From assembly GCA_028282865.1 (NCBI GenBank), contig JANQHA010000526.1, positions 1 through 6,459 of the forward strand: 6,459 nucleotides of DNA, given 5' to 3'. This stretch comes from Oligoflexales bacterium (GTDB lineage Bacteria; Bdellovibrionota_B; Oligoflexia; Oligoflexales; CACXFL01). The translations under genes and the position numbers were made by a program. Positions 6,360 to 6,459 of the stretch are shown piece by piece. The notes under the pieces were generated by a model that saw nothing but the letters and a program-made list of their open reading frames with translations, was not told where the DNA came from and ran no database searches. Position 1 is the first letter of the stretch; each line of letters starts with the position of its first letter.

Positions 6360-6459
6360 CAACGGCAACAGGAAAAGCCAAGCTGATGATCCGCCTGCTT
6401 TGGTTCCTAAGGTGGCGCAACCCCAAGTTTCTTTAGCCTCCCCGACGCTTGCTGCAGGG
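6315..6459 (-). CDS. C-terminal end of a surface protein with a MYXO-CTERM-like sorting tail, cut by the right window edge
   Basis: On the minus strand a frame is open from the window edge to TAA at 6317-6315, showing the last 47 residues of a protein. Reading to the stop: a polar stretch ending TWGC (Cys14 of the visible part), ATLGTKAGGSS as a Gly/Ser linker, one hydrophobic segment AWLFLLPLLIISF (26-38), then ARKRR (41-45) and a two-residue end. Motif-Cys, a single hydrophobic helix and an Arg cluster at the extreme C-terminus form the tripartite layout of exosortase, rhombosortase and myxosortase substrates. The Cys-containing form is closest to MYXO-CTERM or Synerg-CTERM tails. If so, the upstream part would be an exported protein anchored or processed at the membrane, probably with an N-terminal signal peptide outside the window. 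The gene overlaps the glycosyltransferase gene by 45 bp, tail to tail. Coding status rests on this architecture, since only 144 bases are visible; a plain C-terminal membrane anchor is the main alternative. Confidence 0.65.
   Translation of the reverse strand, partial: PAASVGEAKETWGCATLGTKAGGSSAWLFLLPLLIISFSTARKRRVI

Noticed and set aside
6319..6459. A plus-strand frame open to the right edge after the glycosyltransferase
   Set aside because: It has no usable start codon or Shine-Dalgarno, and its translation is featureless, whereas the minus strand shows a clear sorting-tail architecture.

Overview
The window looks like chromosomal DNA from a Gram-negative bacterium. The signs are a prolipoprotein diacylglyceryl transferase (Lgt), a YcgN-type CxxCxxCC protein, a bacterial tRNA-Cys with encoded CCA, sigma-70-like promoters and mostly recognisable Shine-Dalgarno sites. 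Base composition is moderate and slightly AT-rich. The right-edge gene on the minus strand ends in a Cys-containing sorting tail of the kind best known in Myxococcota and related predatory or deltaproteobacterial lineages. A relative of Bdellovibrionota or Myxococcota is therefore a reasonable guess, but nothing here fixes the taxon.

Left block, minus strand (read from about 2122 down to 1): a promoter drives tRNA-Cys(GCA). A second promoter, followed by a striking 47-bp dyad-symmetric leader, precedes a 492-residue class-III PLP aminotransferase. Nine bases after its stop comes lgt, which runs off the left edge. The aminotransferase and lgt look like one transcription unit.

Right block, plus strand (2281 to 6359): first a 690-residue, probably exported protein of unknown family. 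Next, behind its own good promoter and Shine-Dalgarno, a 136-residue four-helix membrane protein of unknown function. Then a YcgN/UPF0260 protein whose stop overlaps by 4 bp the GTG start of a GT4-like glycosyltransferase, so these two are probably translationally coupled. The short gap before ycgN carries three GCCATC repeats and a small hairpin.

Right edge, minus strand: the 3' end of a further gene enters the window. Its last 45 bp overlap the glycosyltransferase gene tail to tail. Its visible C-terminus has Gly-Cys, a Gly/Ser linker, one hydrophobic helix and an Arg/Lys cluster. This is the architecture of MYXO-CTERM-like protein-sorting signals and is the most interesting item in the window.

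The shared theme is the cell envelope (lipoprotein maturation, an exported protein, a membrane protein, a glycosyltransferase, a sorting-signal protein). Apart from the two close gene pairs, there is no proof that these genes act together. No mobile element, CRISPR array or obvious intrinsic terminator was found.
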